This document shows, one piece after another, positions 16,931 through 24,719 of a stretch of 64,000 nucleotides of DNA. Numbering within the stretch: position 1 is the first letter of the stretch; the number at the start of each line of letters is the position of its first letter. A program made the translations under genes and the position numbers. Origin of the DNA: Chitinophagaceae bacterium (GTDB lineage: Bacteria > Bacteroidota > Bacteroidia > Chitinophagales > Chitinophagaceae); contig JADBXR010000002.1 in the NCBI GenBank assembly GCA_020403425.1, positions 186,001 to 250,000 of the forward strand, in the 5' to 3' direction. The notes below the pieces were generated by a model that was given only the letters and a program-made list of their open reading frames with translations, was not told the DNA's origin and made no database searches.

Positions 16931-17665
16931 ATGAAGACAACCCATACACTCCTGATCGCAGTGATCGCCTCCTTGGTATTGATGACCGCTTTCCGGCCAA
17001 AGGCCTCACCAACGCTCACAGGCGCCTGGGGATACGGACCGGCCGACAACCGCACCGTGATGATCTGCACGGACAAAGTATTTTCCGTGGCCCAATACAA
17101 TATCACCGGCAAAACCTTGCTCCATTCCTGGGGAGGCACCTGGCGTTTGGCGGGCAACCAACTGATCAGGCAGATCGAATGGGATTCCAGAGACTCTACA
17201 CAGGTAGGGAAAGAATTGTCGCATACCATCCAGGCAAGCAATGCCACCCTCAGACTGGGAAATGCACCCGAAACCTGGCAGCGTCTGGATGATGGCGGCC
17301 CCGGAGAACTGGCCGGTGCCTGGGTCATTACTGGTACCTACAACAACGACAAGGTCTCCAAACGCCCCAACCCATTTTTTCCGCGCAGGACCATGAAAGT
17401 CTTATCCGGTAAATATTTTCACTGGATCGCCTATCATCTTACCAACAAACAGTTCCAGAATGCCGGCGGAGGTTCGTACAGCACAGTAAACGGCAAATAC
17501 ACGGAGAACATTGAATTCTTTACCAAAACACCGGCAAGTGTAGGCAAGACGCTCAGTTTCGATTATTCATTTGTTGACGGCGACTGGCGGCACCGCGGTG
17601 AAAAATCTACCGGCGGTGTGATGGATGAATGCTGGACCAGGAGAGAACAACTGGAAAATAAATAA
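16931..17665 (+). CDS. Secreted protein with two lipocalin-like modules
   Basis: A 244-residue protein starting MKTTHTLLIAVIASLVLMTA, a signal peptide. Two related modules follow, opening LTGAWGYGPADNRTVMI (about 29-45) and ELAGAWVITGTYNND (about 127-141), each with the GxW start and alternating strands of small lipocalin-like barrels. No catalytic residues or lipobox are seen. Upstream ATGs at 16919 and 16922 are possible starts but add a non-hydrophobic lead. It stands alone on the strand behind its own promoter, before the DUF1080 gene. I cannot name the family with confidence (DUF4488-like is a guess); a periplasmic binding role is inference. Confidence 0.65.
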   Translation: MKTTHTLLIAVIASLVLMTAFRPKASPTLTGAWGYGPADNRTVMICTDKVFSVAQYNITGKTLLHSWGGTWRLAGNQLIRQIEWDSRDSTQVGKELSHTIQASNATLRLGNAPETWQRLDDGGPGELAGAWVITGTYNNDKVSKRPNPFFPRRTMKVLSGKYFHWIAYHLTNKQFQNAGGGSYSTVNGKYTENIEFFTKTPASVGKTLSFDYSFVDGDWRHRGEKSTGGVMDECWTRREQLENK

Positions 17666-17713
17666 GGTCCTCCAGGCATTGAATATGCTCCCCCACTCCT
17701 TCTCACCGGATGC

Positions 17714-17744
17714 TTGGAGAGATGGTATAAATCTGCTAGTTTTA
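17714..17744 (+). promoter_or_regulatory. Promoter of the DUF1080 gene
   Basis: TTG at 17714-17716, a 20 base gap, then TAGTTTTA at 17737-17744, one base from TAnnTTTG. The start codon follows at 17762. Confidence 0.5.
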
Positions 17745-17761
17745 AAAACAATACGAAACAC

Positions 17762-18607
17762 ATGAAGATCACTGGATTTGTTTTAGCGCTCACTTTATGC
17801 TTACAGTTGCATGCCCAACCCGGCCCCGGATCACATTCCGGGTGGATACAACTCTTCAACGGGAAAGACCTTACCGGGTGGACACCTAAAATAACCGGTT
17901 ACCCCTTGCATGAGAATTTTGGCAACACATTCTATGTTGAGAACGGGATATTAAAAACCAAATACGATGCCTATGACAGTTTCAATGAACGTTTCGGGCA
18001 CCTGTTCTACCAAAACAAATACGCGTATTACCTGATGGCGGTCGAATACCGTTTTACCGGCGAGCAGGCAAAGAACGGACCGGGCTGGGCCTGGCGCAAC
18101 AGCGGTGTGATGATCCACTGCCAGGATCCCAGTACCATGGGTAAGGACCAGGACTTCCCCATCTCCATTGAAGTGCAACTGCTGGGTGGCAATGGCAAGG
18201 ACCCACGCAGCACCGCTAACCTTTGCACACCGGGCACCAATGTGGTGATGGATGGCAAACTGCTTACCAACCACTGCGTGAACTCGCATTCGCAAACCTA
18301 TCATGGCGATCAGTGGGTACGGGTAGAGATCCTGGTCTTAGGCGATTCGCTGGTGCAGCATATCATTGACAAACAGGTGGTGTTACAATACAACCAGCCA
18401 CAGATCGGCAACGGCAACGTGATCCACTACGACCCTTCGGTGAAAGTGGATGGTAAACTGCTGAAAGAAGGGTATATCTCCCTGCAAAGCGAGAGCCATC
18501 CTGTGGAATTCAGGAAAGTGGAATTGTTCGATCTGTCACCCTACGCAAAGGACCCTAAAAAACTGTCGGCTGTGCTGCAAAAGCTACAGCTGCCGGTCAC
18601 CCAATAA
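17762..18607 (+). CDS. DUF1080 (3-keto-disaccharide hydrolase-like) secreted protein
   Basis: A 281-residue secreted protein: signal peptide MKITGFVLALTLCLQLHAQ, then a concanavalin-like DUF1080 domain. Typical family features are GWIQLFNGKDLTGWTPK near residue 27, the NSGVMIHCQDP segment, IEVQLLGG, and the closing GYISLQSESHPVEFRKVEL. Members act on glycans; some are 3-keto-glycoside hydrolases, though this protein's substrate is unknown. The start at 17762 follows the promoter; an in-frame earlier ATG at 17714 lies inside the promoter. No sugar-transport or hydrolase partner is adjacent. It is followed by a perfect hairpin repeat at 18620-18670. Confidence 0.88.
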   Translation: MKITGFVLALTLCLQLHAQPGPGSHSGWIQLFNGKDLTGWTPKITGYPLHENFGNTFYVENGILKTKYDAYDSFNERFGHLFYQNKYAYYLMAVEYRFTGEQAKNGPGWAWRNSGVMIHCQDPSTMGKDQDFPISIEVQLLGGNGKDPRSTANLCTPGTNVVMDGKLLTNHCVNSHSQTYHGDQWVRVEILVLGDSLVQHIIDKQVVLQYNQPQIGNGNVIHYDPSVKVDGKLLKEGYISLQSESHPVEFRKVELFDLSPYAKDPKKLSAVLQKLQLPVTQ

Positions 18608-18619
18608 TATTTCCAGCCA

Positions 18620-18670
18620 GCGCCTTTGCGCCTTTGCGAGAAATATTTGCCCGCAAAGGCGCAAAGGCGC
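18620..18670. repeat. 19 bp perfect inverted repeat (GCGCCTTTGCG type)
   Basis: The left arm GCGCCTTTGCGCCTTTGCG (18620-18638) is perfectly complementary to 18652-18670 across a 13 base spacer. Each arm is itself a double GCGCCTTTG unit. It lies between the DUF1080 and DinB genes with no T run, so it looks like a REP-type element or a transcript-end stabiliser rather than a classic terminator. Confidence 0.85.
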
Positions 18671-18739
18671 AGACCGGGGAGTGTGACCGCTTATGTAAAT
18701 CGGAAAGCTGCCACACTCGATTTTGTTTAGTTTAGCTTC

Positions 18740-19255
18740 ATGGAGATCAACAATGCAACCCTGGCCGCGCAGTTTCAGGCCACCACAAATTCCCTGATCG
18801 GTTTACTGGAAACCTTCACACCCGATACCTTTAACCGTAAACCTGCGCCCACAGCCTGGAATGCCGGCGATGTGGCCGAACACCTGTTATTATTCGATCT
18901 TCGTTTACAGGAGATACTGGCAACCGCCATCCACCCTGCTGACCGCAACCCTGCTGAAAAAATTGCCGAATATACCGGCCGCGTTACCAACCGCGAAGTA
19001 CGTATCGATGCACCTCCCTTCCTGGTGCCTGAAGCTGCTGAAAGAAATCCCGCAGACATGATCGCAAAACTGAAAGCTGTACGTAACCATATTGTGGCGG
19101 CCATGGCAACACAGGACCTGACACTGATCAGCACCGATTTTCCGCACCGCTTTTTTGGAGAGATGACCGCTTTTGAGTGGATCCACTTTTTAGACCTGCA
19201 TACACACCGGCATTTTCCGCAGTTGCGGGAATTACTGGAGGATCGATCGGCGTAA
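18740..19255 (+). CDS. DinB-like superfamily protein
   Basis: A 171-residue protein of the DinB/DUF664 four-helix metal-binding fold. The motifs are a first-helix AEHLLLFDLRL (His near residue 48) and a late HTHRHFPQLREL (His residues near 153-156), which together give the usual three-histidine metal site; TAWNAGDVAEH is the family's start-of-helix signature. Members include thiol (bacillithiol or mycothiol) S-transferases and many of unknown function, and no thiol-specific context is present. It is convergent with the hypothetical gene at 19382, with 126 bases between in which I see no terminator or gene. Confidence 0.85.
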   Translation: MEINNATLAAQFQATTNSLIGLLETFTPDTFNRKPAPTAWNAGDVAEHLLLFDLRLQEILATAIHPADRNPAEKIAEYTGRVTNREVRIDAPPFLVPEAAERNPADMIAKLKAVRNHIVAAMATQDLTLISTDFPHRFFGEMTAFEWIHFLDLHTHRHFPQLRELLEDRSA

Positions 19256-19381
19256 CAGGCCATCCCACCGAAACCAGCAAGCCACCTGCGTTCCCATAGA
19301 ACCGTATGCCCTGTTTTATTGGATCAGCTACTGGACCAGGTTCCGCTTCATTGAGTCACTCATTTCACCGCTACCCGTTTT

Positions 19382-20224
19382 TTAGTGTAACTGATCGTCC
19401 GGTTCCGGATCGATCTCCCACGCTATCCCTTTCTTCTCCTTCTGTTTCACCACTTTTTTGGGGGTAGGTTCCTGTTGCACAAAGGGTACGATACGTCCTT
19501 CGCGTACCAGTACGGCTTCCAGGATCTTGCCGGCCTGGTAGTTCCTGTCACCAATAGGCTGGCTTTTCGTATCAAGGCAATAGAACCCGATGGCAACCAG
19601 CAATACCTTATCGTCCACAGCACCGGCGGGAAGTCTGAGCCTGCCGCCGGGAAAATAAGGTCTGTGTAAGCTGATCTGCAGGTCATCGGCTTTGGCCACC
19701 AGCCCTTTTTTGTTGGCAAAATCACAGGCGCAGCAGCATAGCTGTACCACCAGGGTAGCTGCCCGGGGAAATGCCTTAGCGATCCCTTTTACGATAAACC
19801 TGGGTATGGTGATGGATATGTCCGCCCCGGGATCGATGACCACAACAGGTTCTGCGGAAAAGATCTTTTGGCTTTGGGTATAGCGGTTCAGCTCAACCGC
19901 TTTCAACAGTGCCAGGTTACCATCCATTACTTCCCGCTCACCCGCCTGTTTGGAATTACAGGACCTGATCACCTGATAAAAATGAGCGCTCAGCCTGTTG
20001 TAAAAACCATTGTCGGCCATACGGTCCACCATGTACCCTAATGCCGTTCTCACCAGCGAGGCGGCCGAACCTGCCCTGCCAAATTCCATCCCGCTTTTCT
20101 TACTGTTCGCAGATAGTGTATGGTGGCTGGCGTAGGCGCGCACAAAATTCTTACCGTTCCGGCGGTAATGCACCTGGTTGTCCAGTTTACCAGACAAGGA
20201 AATAACGCTTTTTTCAATGGCCAT
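19382..20224 (-). CDS. Hypothetical Bacteroidota protein
   Basis: A 280-residue protein I do not recognise. The N-terminus (MAIEKSVISLSGKLDNQVHYRRNGKNFVR) reads as a beta-rich, positively charged segment. The middle has IFSAEPVVVIDPGADISITIP and a cysteine cluster (VVQLCCCACDFANKKG). The C-terminus is lysine and glutamate rich (TPKKVVKQKEKKG). There is no signal peptide or membrane segment. It is probably soluble and cytoplasmic, unless the gene belongs to a mobile or repeat-associated family, for which no evidence is visible here. Codon use looks like its neighbours. Upstream lies a gene-free 700 base stretch. Confidence 0.6.
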   Translation of the reverse strand: MAIEKSVISLSGKLDNQVHYRRNGKNFVRAYASHHTLSANSKKSGMEFGRAGSAASLVRTALGYMVDRMADNGFYNRLSAHFYQVIRSCNSKQAGEREVMDGNLALLKAVELNRYTQSQKIFSAEPVVVIDPGADISITIPRFIVKGIAKAFPRAATLVVQLCCCACDFANKKGLVAKADDLQISLHRPYFPGGRLRLPAGAVDDKVLLVAIGFYCLDTKSQPIGDRNYQAGKILEAVLVREGRIVPFVQQEPTPKKVVKQKEKKGIAWEIDPEPDDQLH

Positions 20225-20435
20225 CCGGTTGCTATTGGTGATCGTAAGAACAAAATAATATTAATTTTTCATATATCATATAGGCCTGCCCCCCCTTCCA
20301 CTGGCCTTCCCATGCCCATCAACTGCCCTTCTCATGCCCATGAAGTGCCCTTCAGGTCCAATATTGGTCCCATACTGCTTCGTTCTTTGCCCGTTAACGG
20401 TTCATCTTTCCTTCAGCTCCCATTCGACGGGGAAA

Positions 20436-20530
20436 CGAAGGAAAGAAGAAGGAATAATGAACAGAGGAAGAAGGAATAATGAACAGAGGAACAAGGAATG
20501 ATGAACAGATGAAAAAGGAATGATGAAATG
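20436..20530. repeat. Tandem GAACAGAGGAA / AAGGAATGATGAA repeat
   Basis: Degenerate direct repeats of about 16-24 bases (GGAATAATGAACAGAGGAA and GGAATGATGAACAGATGAA). They share units with the array at 4754-4906 and with 1850-1880. No coding potential is evident. Confidence 0.7.
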
Positions 20531-20692
20531 CAAGCAATGCCCTACTGTTCAAAAGAGGGCACTTGCACCATCTGGTATCATACGCCAGAAACGGTTTGTG
20601 TATGGGATCTCCAATTCCTGAGATCTGAAAAACTAAAAACGTCAGCCTGACAGAAATACTTTTGCTGTCTTTTACGACAAACTTTCTTTTCC

Positions 20693-20828
20693 GGAGTCTC
20701 TCGTCAGGGGACTCTTCGCTTAATAGCAGGTAACAAACGTAGCTAGCTAGTTTTGTATAAGAAATTTGATGCGGGGATTATTAAATGATCTGTCATTCTA
20801 AACGAAGAGTCCCCGTTGGGAGACTCTT
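20693..20828. repeat. Inverted-repeat element with hairpin ends
   Basis: The left arm 20693-20722 and right arm 20797-20828 are imperfect reverse complements of each other, with an exact 11 base core GGGACTCTTCG. Each arm also folds on itself; the right arm makes a 10 bp stem from AAGAGTCCCC and GGGAGACTCTT with one bulged A. The 75 base middle holds a TAnnTTTG match on each strand (20748-20755 plus, 20734-20741 minus). The region 20225-20690 upstream has no other gene that I can see. Confidence 0.6.
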
Positions 20829-20891
20829 CTGGGAAGGAAGCTCCTTATTCTGCATACTGTTTCTGTCCATACGACAATACGGAACATAAAT

Positions 20892-20926
20892 AAAAAACCT
20901 TGACAGTTGTACTATCAAGGTTTTTT
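20892..20926 (-). terminator. Terminator behind tRNA-Leu
   Basis: Perfect 12 bp stem AAAAAACCTTGA (20892-20903) with TCAAGGTTTTTT (20915-20926), an 11 base loop, and a T tract on either strand. Confidence 0.85.
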
Positions 20927-20935
20927 ATTTGCGTG

Positions 20936-21021
20936 TGCCCCAGGCGGGAATTGAACCCGCACTCGCGTTGCGGCGAACAGGATTTTAAGTCCTGCGTGTC
21001 TACCAGTTCCACCACCAGGGC
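20936..21021 (-). tRNA. tRNA-Leu (anticodon TAA)
   Basis: 86 bases. The acceptor GCCCTGG pairs with CTGGGGC, with discriminator A. The anticodon stem CAGGA/TCCTG encloses loop CTTAAAA, so the anticodon is TAA. The long variable arm (TTCGCCGCAACGCGA) is class II, as expected for tRNA-Leu. The T loop is GGTTCAATTCC. CCA is not encoded. It is second in a two-tRNA unit. Confidence 0.95.
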
Positions 21022-21042
21022 TTCCCTTCGGGGAGTGAACTC

Positions 21043-21083
21043 CCAAAAAAAAGTCCCGTAACCGCCTCAGGCGGACGGGACTT
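21043..21083 (-). terminator. Terminator between tRNA-Gly and tRNA-Leu
   Basis: On the minus strand an outer stem AAGTCCCGT/ACGGGACTT (plus strand 21051-21059 with 21075-21083) and an inner CCGCC/GGCGG stem, then a run of eight T. It lies inside the tRNA pair, so either read-through feeds tRNA-Leu or it has an unseen promoter. Confidence 0.75.
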
Positions 21084-21086
21084 GTG

Positions 21087-21159
<73 letters not shown>

Positions 21160-21188
21160 ATTATTTGTAAGAACTTGTTTTGGGAGTG

Positions 21189-21218
21189 CAAAAATAGGCA
21201 TCCCGAGTTCCTGACAAA
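21189..21218 (-). promoter_or_regulatory. Promoter of the tRNA-Gly/tRNA-Leu unit
   Basis: On the minus strand TTTG (21218-21215), an 18 base gap, then TATTTTTG (21196-21189), an exact TAnnTTTG, 29 bases before the tRNA-Gly 5' end. Confidence 0.6.
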
Positions 21219-21236
21219 ATTTTTTATTGATTTTTT

Positions 21237-21440
21237 TTATTTGTACTCAGGTTTGTACTGGCTGCTCTTCTGTACCTCTACGTCGGGTTTTCCCTTATAA
21301 CGCTGGTTGTATAAACGGTAGCATCCACCCAGCACAAATGCCAGGATACAGAATACCTGCAGGTAAAACAGGAACCTAGATGAATTTACCCAGTTCTTGG
21401 TAAAATCTTTTTCTTGTGTCTCGTTGATCTCGTGTGACAT
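21237..21440 (-). CDS. Small single-pass membrane protein
   Basis: A 67-residue protein of unknown function. A charged N-terminus (MSHEINETQEKDFTKNW) is followed by one hydrophobic segment (FLFYLQVFCILAFVLGG, about 23-39) and a polar C-terminus (YKGKPDVEVQKSSQYKPEYK), so it should be a membrane anchor with the tail on one side. TATTTTTG on the minus strand at 21458-21465 is an exact -7 element 18 bases ahead of the start, which supports a real gene. It lies between the tRNA unit and the glycosyltransferase gene. Confidence 0.7.
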   Translation of the reverse strand: MSHEINETQEKDFTKNWVNSSRFLFYLQVFCILAFVLGGCYRLYNQRYKGKPDVEVQKSSQYKPEYK

Positions 21441-21480
21441 AGTGGTTAGTTACTTTGCAAAAATAAGGGTCAGCCGCAAA

Positions 21481-22509
21481 TTAAAAAGCCTTCTTTTGAA
21501 TAATTTCCCTGAAACGGGTATGTTGTTTGATAAAATACTGCCATACCACCGATCCACCGTATACGCCATCCAGTGACCGCATGGGTTTGCGGGAATCTGA
21601 CTTTTGGACACCTCCTGTTACCATACGCCCCATCACTGCCAGGTGCGCCTTGGCAATGGCCGTAAAAAAGTAGATATCCCCGGTAAAAAGTCCCTTCCAG
21701 GCCGACAAAGCGTCCAGGCCGATGCGGAATGGCAATTTCCAGACCTTCTCCTGCCAGGGTAGGTTCTTGCACAACATGAGCAGGTTGTTCCGGAAGTTGA
21801 GGAATACTTTCCGTCCACCCCGGGGTAAGGTACCCGCGCCTACATGGTACACCACCGATTGCGGGCACGACCAGATCCGATACCCTGCCAGCTGCATACG
21901 CCAGCAGAGATCGATCTCTTCCTGGTGGGCAAAAAAACTGTCATCCAGCCCCCCCAGTTCATGGTACACGGCCGCTTTTACGAACATGGCGGCCCCCGAT
22001 GCCCAGAAAATGGGCTCGGCGGTATCGTACTGGTGGGTATCTGTTTCGCACACATCAAAGATCCTTCCCCGGGAGAAAGGGTATCCGAGATGATCGATCC
22101 AGCCACCGGCGGCGCCGGCATATTCAAAGAGTTCGGGTTCACGGTACGAGAGCAGCTTGGGCTGTGCCGCGGCAATGCGGGCATCGGCCTCCATCAGTGT
22201 GATCAGGGGTTCTATCCAGCCCGGCGTTACCTGTACATCCGAGTTCAGCAGCACATAATAATCCGCTGTCACCCGTTTCAATGCCCAGTTATAGCCACCG
22301 GCAAAACCTTCGTTCCTGGGATGTGTCAGTACTTCCACCGAAGGATACGCTTCGCGCAGGAAGACAAGTGAATCATCCGTAGATGCATTATCCGCCACAA
22401 CCACCCGCAGGTTGCCATAGGTAGACGCCAGCACGGACGGAAGAAAGTTCTCCAGGTGCTGCCGGCCATTATAGTTGAGTATGACCACTGCTACGGAAGG
22501 TAGTGTCAA
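21481..22509 (-). CDS. Family 2 glycosyltransferase
   Basis: A GT2 (GT-A fold) transferase of about 342 residues. Motifs are VVILNYNGRQHLENFL at the N-terminus, VVVADNASTDDS, and the metal-site strand YYVLLNSDVQVTPGW, with FFAHQEEIDLCWRMQLAGY and a C-terminal WKGLFTG region as in rhamnosyl or galactofuranosyl transferases. An ATG frame runs upstream to 22617, but that segment translates the ATGATAGA repeat array. I therefore place the start at a TTG ending at 22509 (MTLPSVAVVILNYNG), which gives the expected family N-terminus. The acceptor is unknown. It is not next to the main glycan cluster. Confidence 0.85.
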   Translation of the reverse strand: MTLPSVAVVILNYNGRQHLENFLPSVLASTYGNLRVVVADNASTDDSLVFLREAYPSVEVLTHPRNEGFAGGYNWALKRVTADYYVLLNSDVQVTPGWIEPLITLMEADARIAAAQPKLLSYREPELFEYAGAAGGWIDHLGYPFSRGRIFDVCETDTHQYDTAEPIFWASGAAMFVKAAVYHELGGLDDSFFAHQEEIDLCWRMQLAGYRIWSCPQSVVYHVGAGTLPRGGRKVFLNFRNNLLMLCKNLPWQEKVWKLPFRIGLDALSAWKGLFTGDIYFFTAIAKAHLAVMGRMVTGGVQKSDSRKPMRSLDGVYGGSVVWQYFIKQHTRFREIIQKKAF

Positions 22510-22548
22510 TGTTTTTTTTTGCGAAAATAGGTGTATTGGGGGGAAATC

Positions 22549-22655
22549 AATGATAGAATGATAGGATGATAGAATGAGTGAATGAAAGAGGATGTGTTGA
22601 ATGTTCCTGCTTCCCACACCATTCTATCATCCTATCATCCTATCATTCTATCATT
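22549..22655. repeat. Palindromic array of ATGATAGA/ATGATAGG octamers
   Basis: The left arm 22549-22576 consists of octamers ATGATAGA, ATGATAGG and ATGATAGA. The right arm 22620-22655 is its reverse complement with one extra octamer. The spacer is 43 bases. Together with 22656-22870 this fills the gap before rocD; the rest holds only a small TCCTGC/GCAGGA hairpin (22754-22769). Confidence 0.8.
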
Positions 22656-22870
22656 AAATACTTGCCCAAACAAGCCTTTACTCCTATCTTGTGCATGAAA
22701 TACCTGTTATGCGTTTTCTGCGTCTGAATTTAGATTTTCTCGATCATCCATGTTCCTGCTGAAGCAGGATCCAATGACGCGTGCCTGATCATGGGCACAG
22801 CAGTAAGGGCTACCCTGCCTGTTCCGGACCGGATCTCTATCATTTTATTCATTGCTAATTACGCATTTAT

Positions 22871-24100
22871 ATGGTTACTACCTTATCTGCAAAAGCTGCA
22901 GCATACCTGGCATTAGAAGACAAATACGGCGCTCACAATTACCATCCGCTTCCCGTGGTACTGGAGAGAGGGGAAGGCGTTTTTTTGTGGGATGTTGACG
23001 GCAAAAGATATTACGATTTCCTGAGCGGCTATTCTGCGGTGAACCAGGGTCATTGCCATCCCCGCATCATCGATACCCTGGTGGAGCAGTCCCGCAAGCT
23101 GACGCTTACCTCGCGCGCTTTTCACAATAACCTGCTGGGACAATACGAGCAGTTCATTACGACCTATTTCGGTTACGATAAAGTGTTACCGATGAATACC
23201 GGCGTGGAGGGTGGAGAAACGGCCATTAAACTGGCCCGCCGCTGGGCCTATACCCAAAAAGGTATTGAAGAGAACCAGGCAAGGATCGTATTTGCCGAAG
23301 GTAATTTCTGGGGAAGAACGCTGGCCGCCATTTCCGCCTCTACAGACCCCAGCAGCTACAAGGGCTTCGGACCCTTTATGCCCGGTTTTGATATCGTTCC
23401 CTACAACGATACTGACGCGCTGGAAAAAGCCTTACAAAATCCCAATGTGGCCGCATTCATGGTGGAACCCATCCAGGGAGAAGCCGGCGTGGTGGTACCG
23501 GACGAGGGCTACCTGAAAAAAGTGCGGGACCTGTGCACGAAGTACCAGGTCTTACTGATTGCCGATGAGATACAGACCGGGCTGGCACGCACGGGTAAGA
23601 TGCTGGCCTGCGATCATGAGCAGGTCCGTCCGGATATCCTGATATTGGGCAAAGCACTGAGTGGTGGCGTATTGCCTGTTTCAGCGGTCCTGGCCGATGA
23701 TGCGGTGATGCTGAATATCCACCCGGGTGAGCATGGATCAACCTATGGCGGCAACCCCCTAGCCTGTGCGGTGGCCATGACCGCACTGACCGTTCTGAAA
23801 GAGGAGAATATGGCAGCGAATGCCGAACTGATGGGCGAATTGCTGCGCGCAGAACTGGCCAAACTGAACTCACCCTTTATCACCACCATCCGAGGGAAAG
23901 GTTTGCTCAACGCCATCGTGATCGAACACCGGAACCCGGATGCCTCCTGGGAACTTTGCCTGGCATTAAAAGAGAATGGACTGCTGGCCAAACCGACCCA
24001 TGGCGACAAGATCCGTTTTGCCCCGCCCCTGCTGATCACACGTGAGCAGGTGCTGGAATGCGTGGACATCATCAGCCGATCCTTACAGACATTGGCATAG
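22871..24100 (+). CDS. rocD: Ornithine--oxo-acid aminotransferase
   Basis: Class III PLP aminotransferase that moves the delta-amino group of ornithine to 2-oxoglutarate, yielding glutamate semialdehyde, which links arginine breakdown to proline and glutamate. 409 residues, normal length. Signatures are [18 protein letters not shown], the [17 protein letters not shown] region, the [13 protein letters not shown] segment, [14 protein letters not shown] and the PLP lysine in [17 protein letters not shown] (about residue 257). [15 protein letters not shown] and NTGVEGGE favour ornithine aminotransferase over acetylornithine aminotransferase. It is a single gene with a strong terminator behind; no arginase or proline gene is adjacent. 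Confidence 0.95.
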   Translation: MVTTLSAKAAAYLALEDKYGAHNYHPLPVVLERGEGVFLWDVDGKRYYDFLSGYSAVNQGHCHPRIIDTLVEQSRKLTLTSRAFHNNLLGQYEQFITTYFGYDKVLPMNTGVEGGETAIKLARRWAYTQKGIEENQARIVFAEGNFWGRTLAAISASTDPSSYKGFGPFMPGFDIVPYNDTDALEKALQNPNVAAFMVEPIQGEAGVVVPDEGYLKKVRDLCTKYQVLLIADEIQTGLARTGKMLACDHEQVRPDILILGKALSGGVLPVSAVLADDAVMLNIHPGEHGSTYGGNPLACAVAMTALTVLKEENMAANAELMGELLRAELAKLNSPFITTIRGKGLLNAIVIEHRNPDASWELCLALKENGLLAKPTHGDKIRFAPPLLITREQVLECVDIISRSLQTLA

Positions 24101-24118
24101 AAACCTATTCACAAACAG

Positions 24119-24155
24119 AAAAGGAGCCTGGTAAACGCTACCAGGCTCCTTTTTC
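24119..24155 (+). terminator. Terminator behind rocD, bidirectional
   Basis: A 15 bp stem from AAAAGGAGCCTGGTA (24119-24133) and TACCAGGCTCCTTTT (24139-24153), an AACGC loop and a T tract. It separates convergent genes and can serve both. Confidence 0.9.
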
Positions 24156-24176
24156 TTATCAGACAGATAGCAGTAA

Positions 24177-24566
24177 TTATTTGCCTTTCAGGTCCAGTTT
24201 GGGCAGTAAGGTCATCAGCAATATCAGTATCGATAAAGCCACCTGGATATACAAAGCGGGCTTTTTTTCGGGACACTCACCCATTAAACAGGTAGAGATC
24301 ATGAGGTAATTCCGGAACGCCCATGCCAGGTTCAGTGCGGCGATAAAGACATTGGTCCTTTTTGACCAGATCGCCGGCACCGCAAACATCACCAGCATGA
24401 TCCCGGAAAGGATCACAGTAAACAGACCGGGCTTACCAAAATTGGTGCCCACTGCCTGGAAACCGGTAATGGTGATCTGCCGGCTGGCTATATAACTCCA
24501 CGGTAAAAAACAGATGGCCACCAGCGCAAGGGTGGCAATGATGCCGATCGTTTGGGAATGTTTCAT
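24177..24566 (-). CDS. Small four-helix membrane protein
   Basis: A 129-residue integral membrane protein of unknown function with about four hydrophobic segments: IIATLALVAICFLPWSYIA (about 9-27), LFTVILSGIMLVMFAVPAIW (about 48-67), ALNLAWAFRNYLMI, and a C-terminal YIQVALSILILLMTLLP. A loop between the third and fourth carries two cysteines (STCLMGECPEK). TAGGTTTG on the minus strand at 24584-24591 is an exact -7 element 18 bases upstream of the start. It is convergent with rocD and shares its terminator. Confidence 0.72.
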   Translation of the reverse strand: MKHSQTIGIIATLALVAICFLPWSYIASRQITITGFQAVGTNFGKPGLFTVILSGIMLVMFAVPAIWSKRTNVFIAALNLAWAFRNYLMISTCLMGECPEKKPALYIQVALSILILLMTLLPKLDLKGK

Positions 24567-24719
24567 ACGTCAAATACTTACCGCAAACCTATAACATTTT
24601 CCAGAGGGGAAATCGCTTTCCGGGAAAAGCCTCAAAAAGAAAAAAGTGCCATTCCTTGTGAACAGCACCTTTCCCTCATTTTCTATCTTCAAGCTTTATT
24701 CCCTTGTTCGTATTACCTG

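Noticed and set aside
20436..20530. CRISPR array
   Set aside because: The units are degenerate, about 16-24 bases long, and directly adjacent without unique spacers of even length; no cas genes are nearby.
22510..22617. ATG-led upstream extension of the GT2 gene
   Set aside because: It encodes the ATGATAGA octamer array rather than a GT2 N-terminus, and the TTG at 22509 restores the family start.
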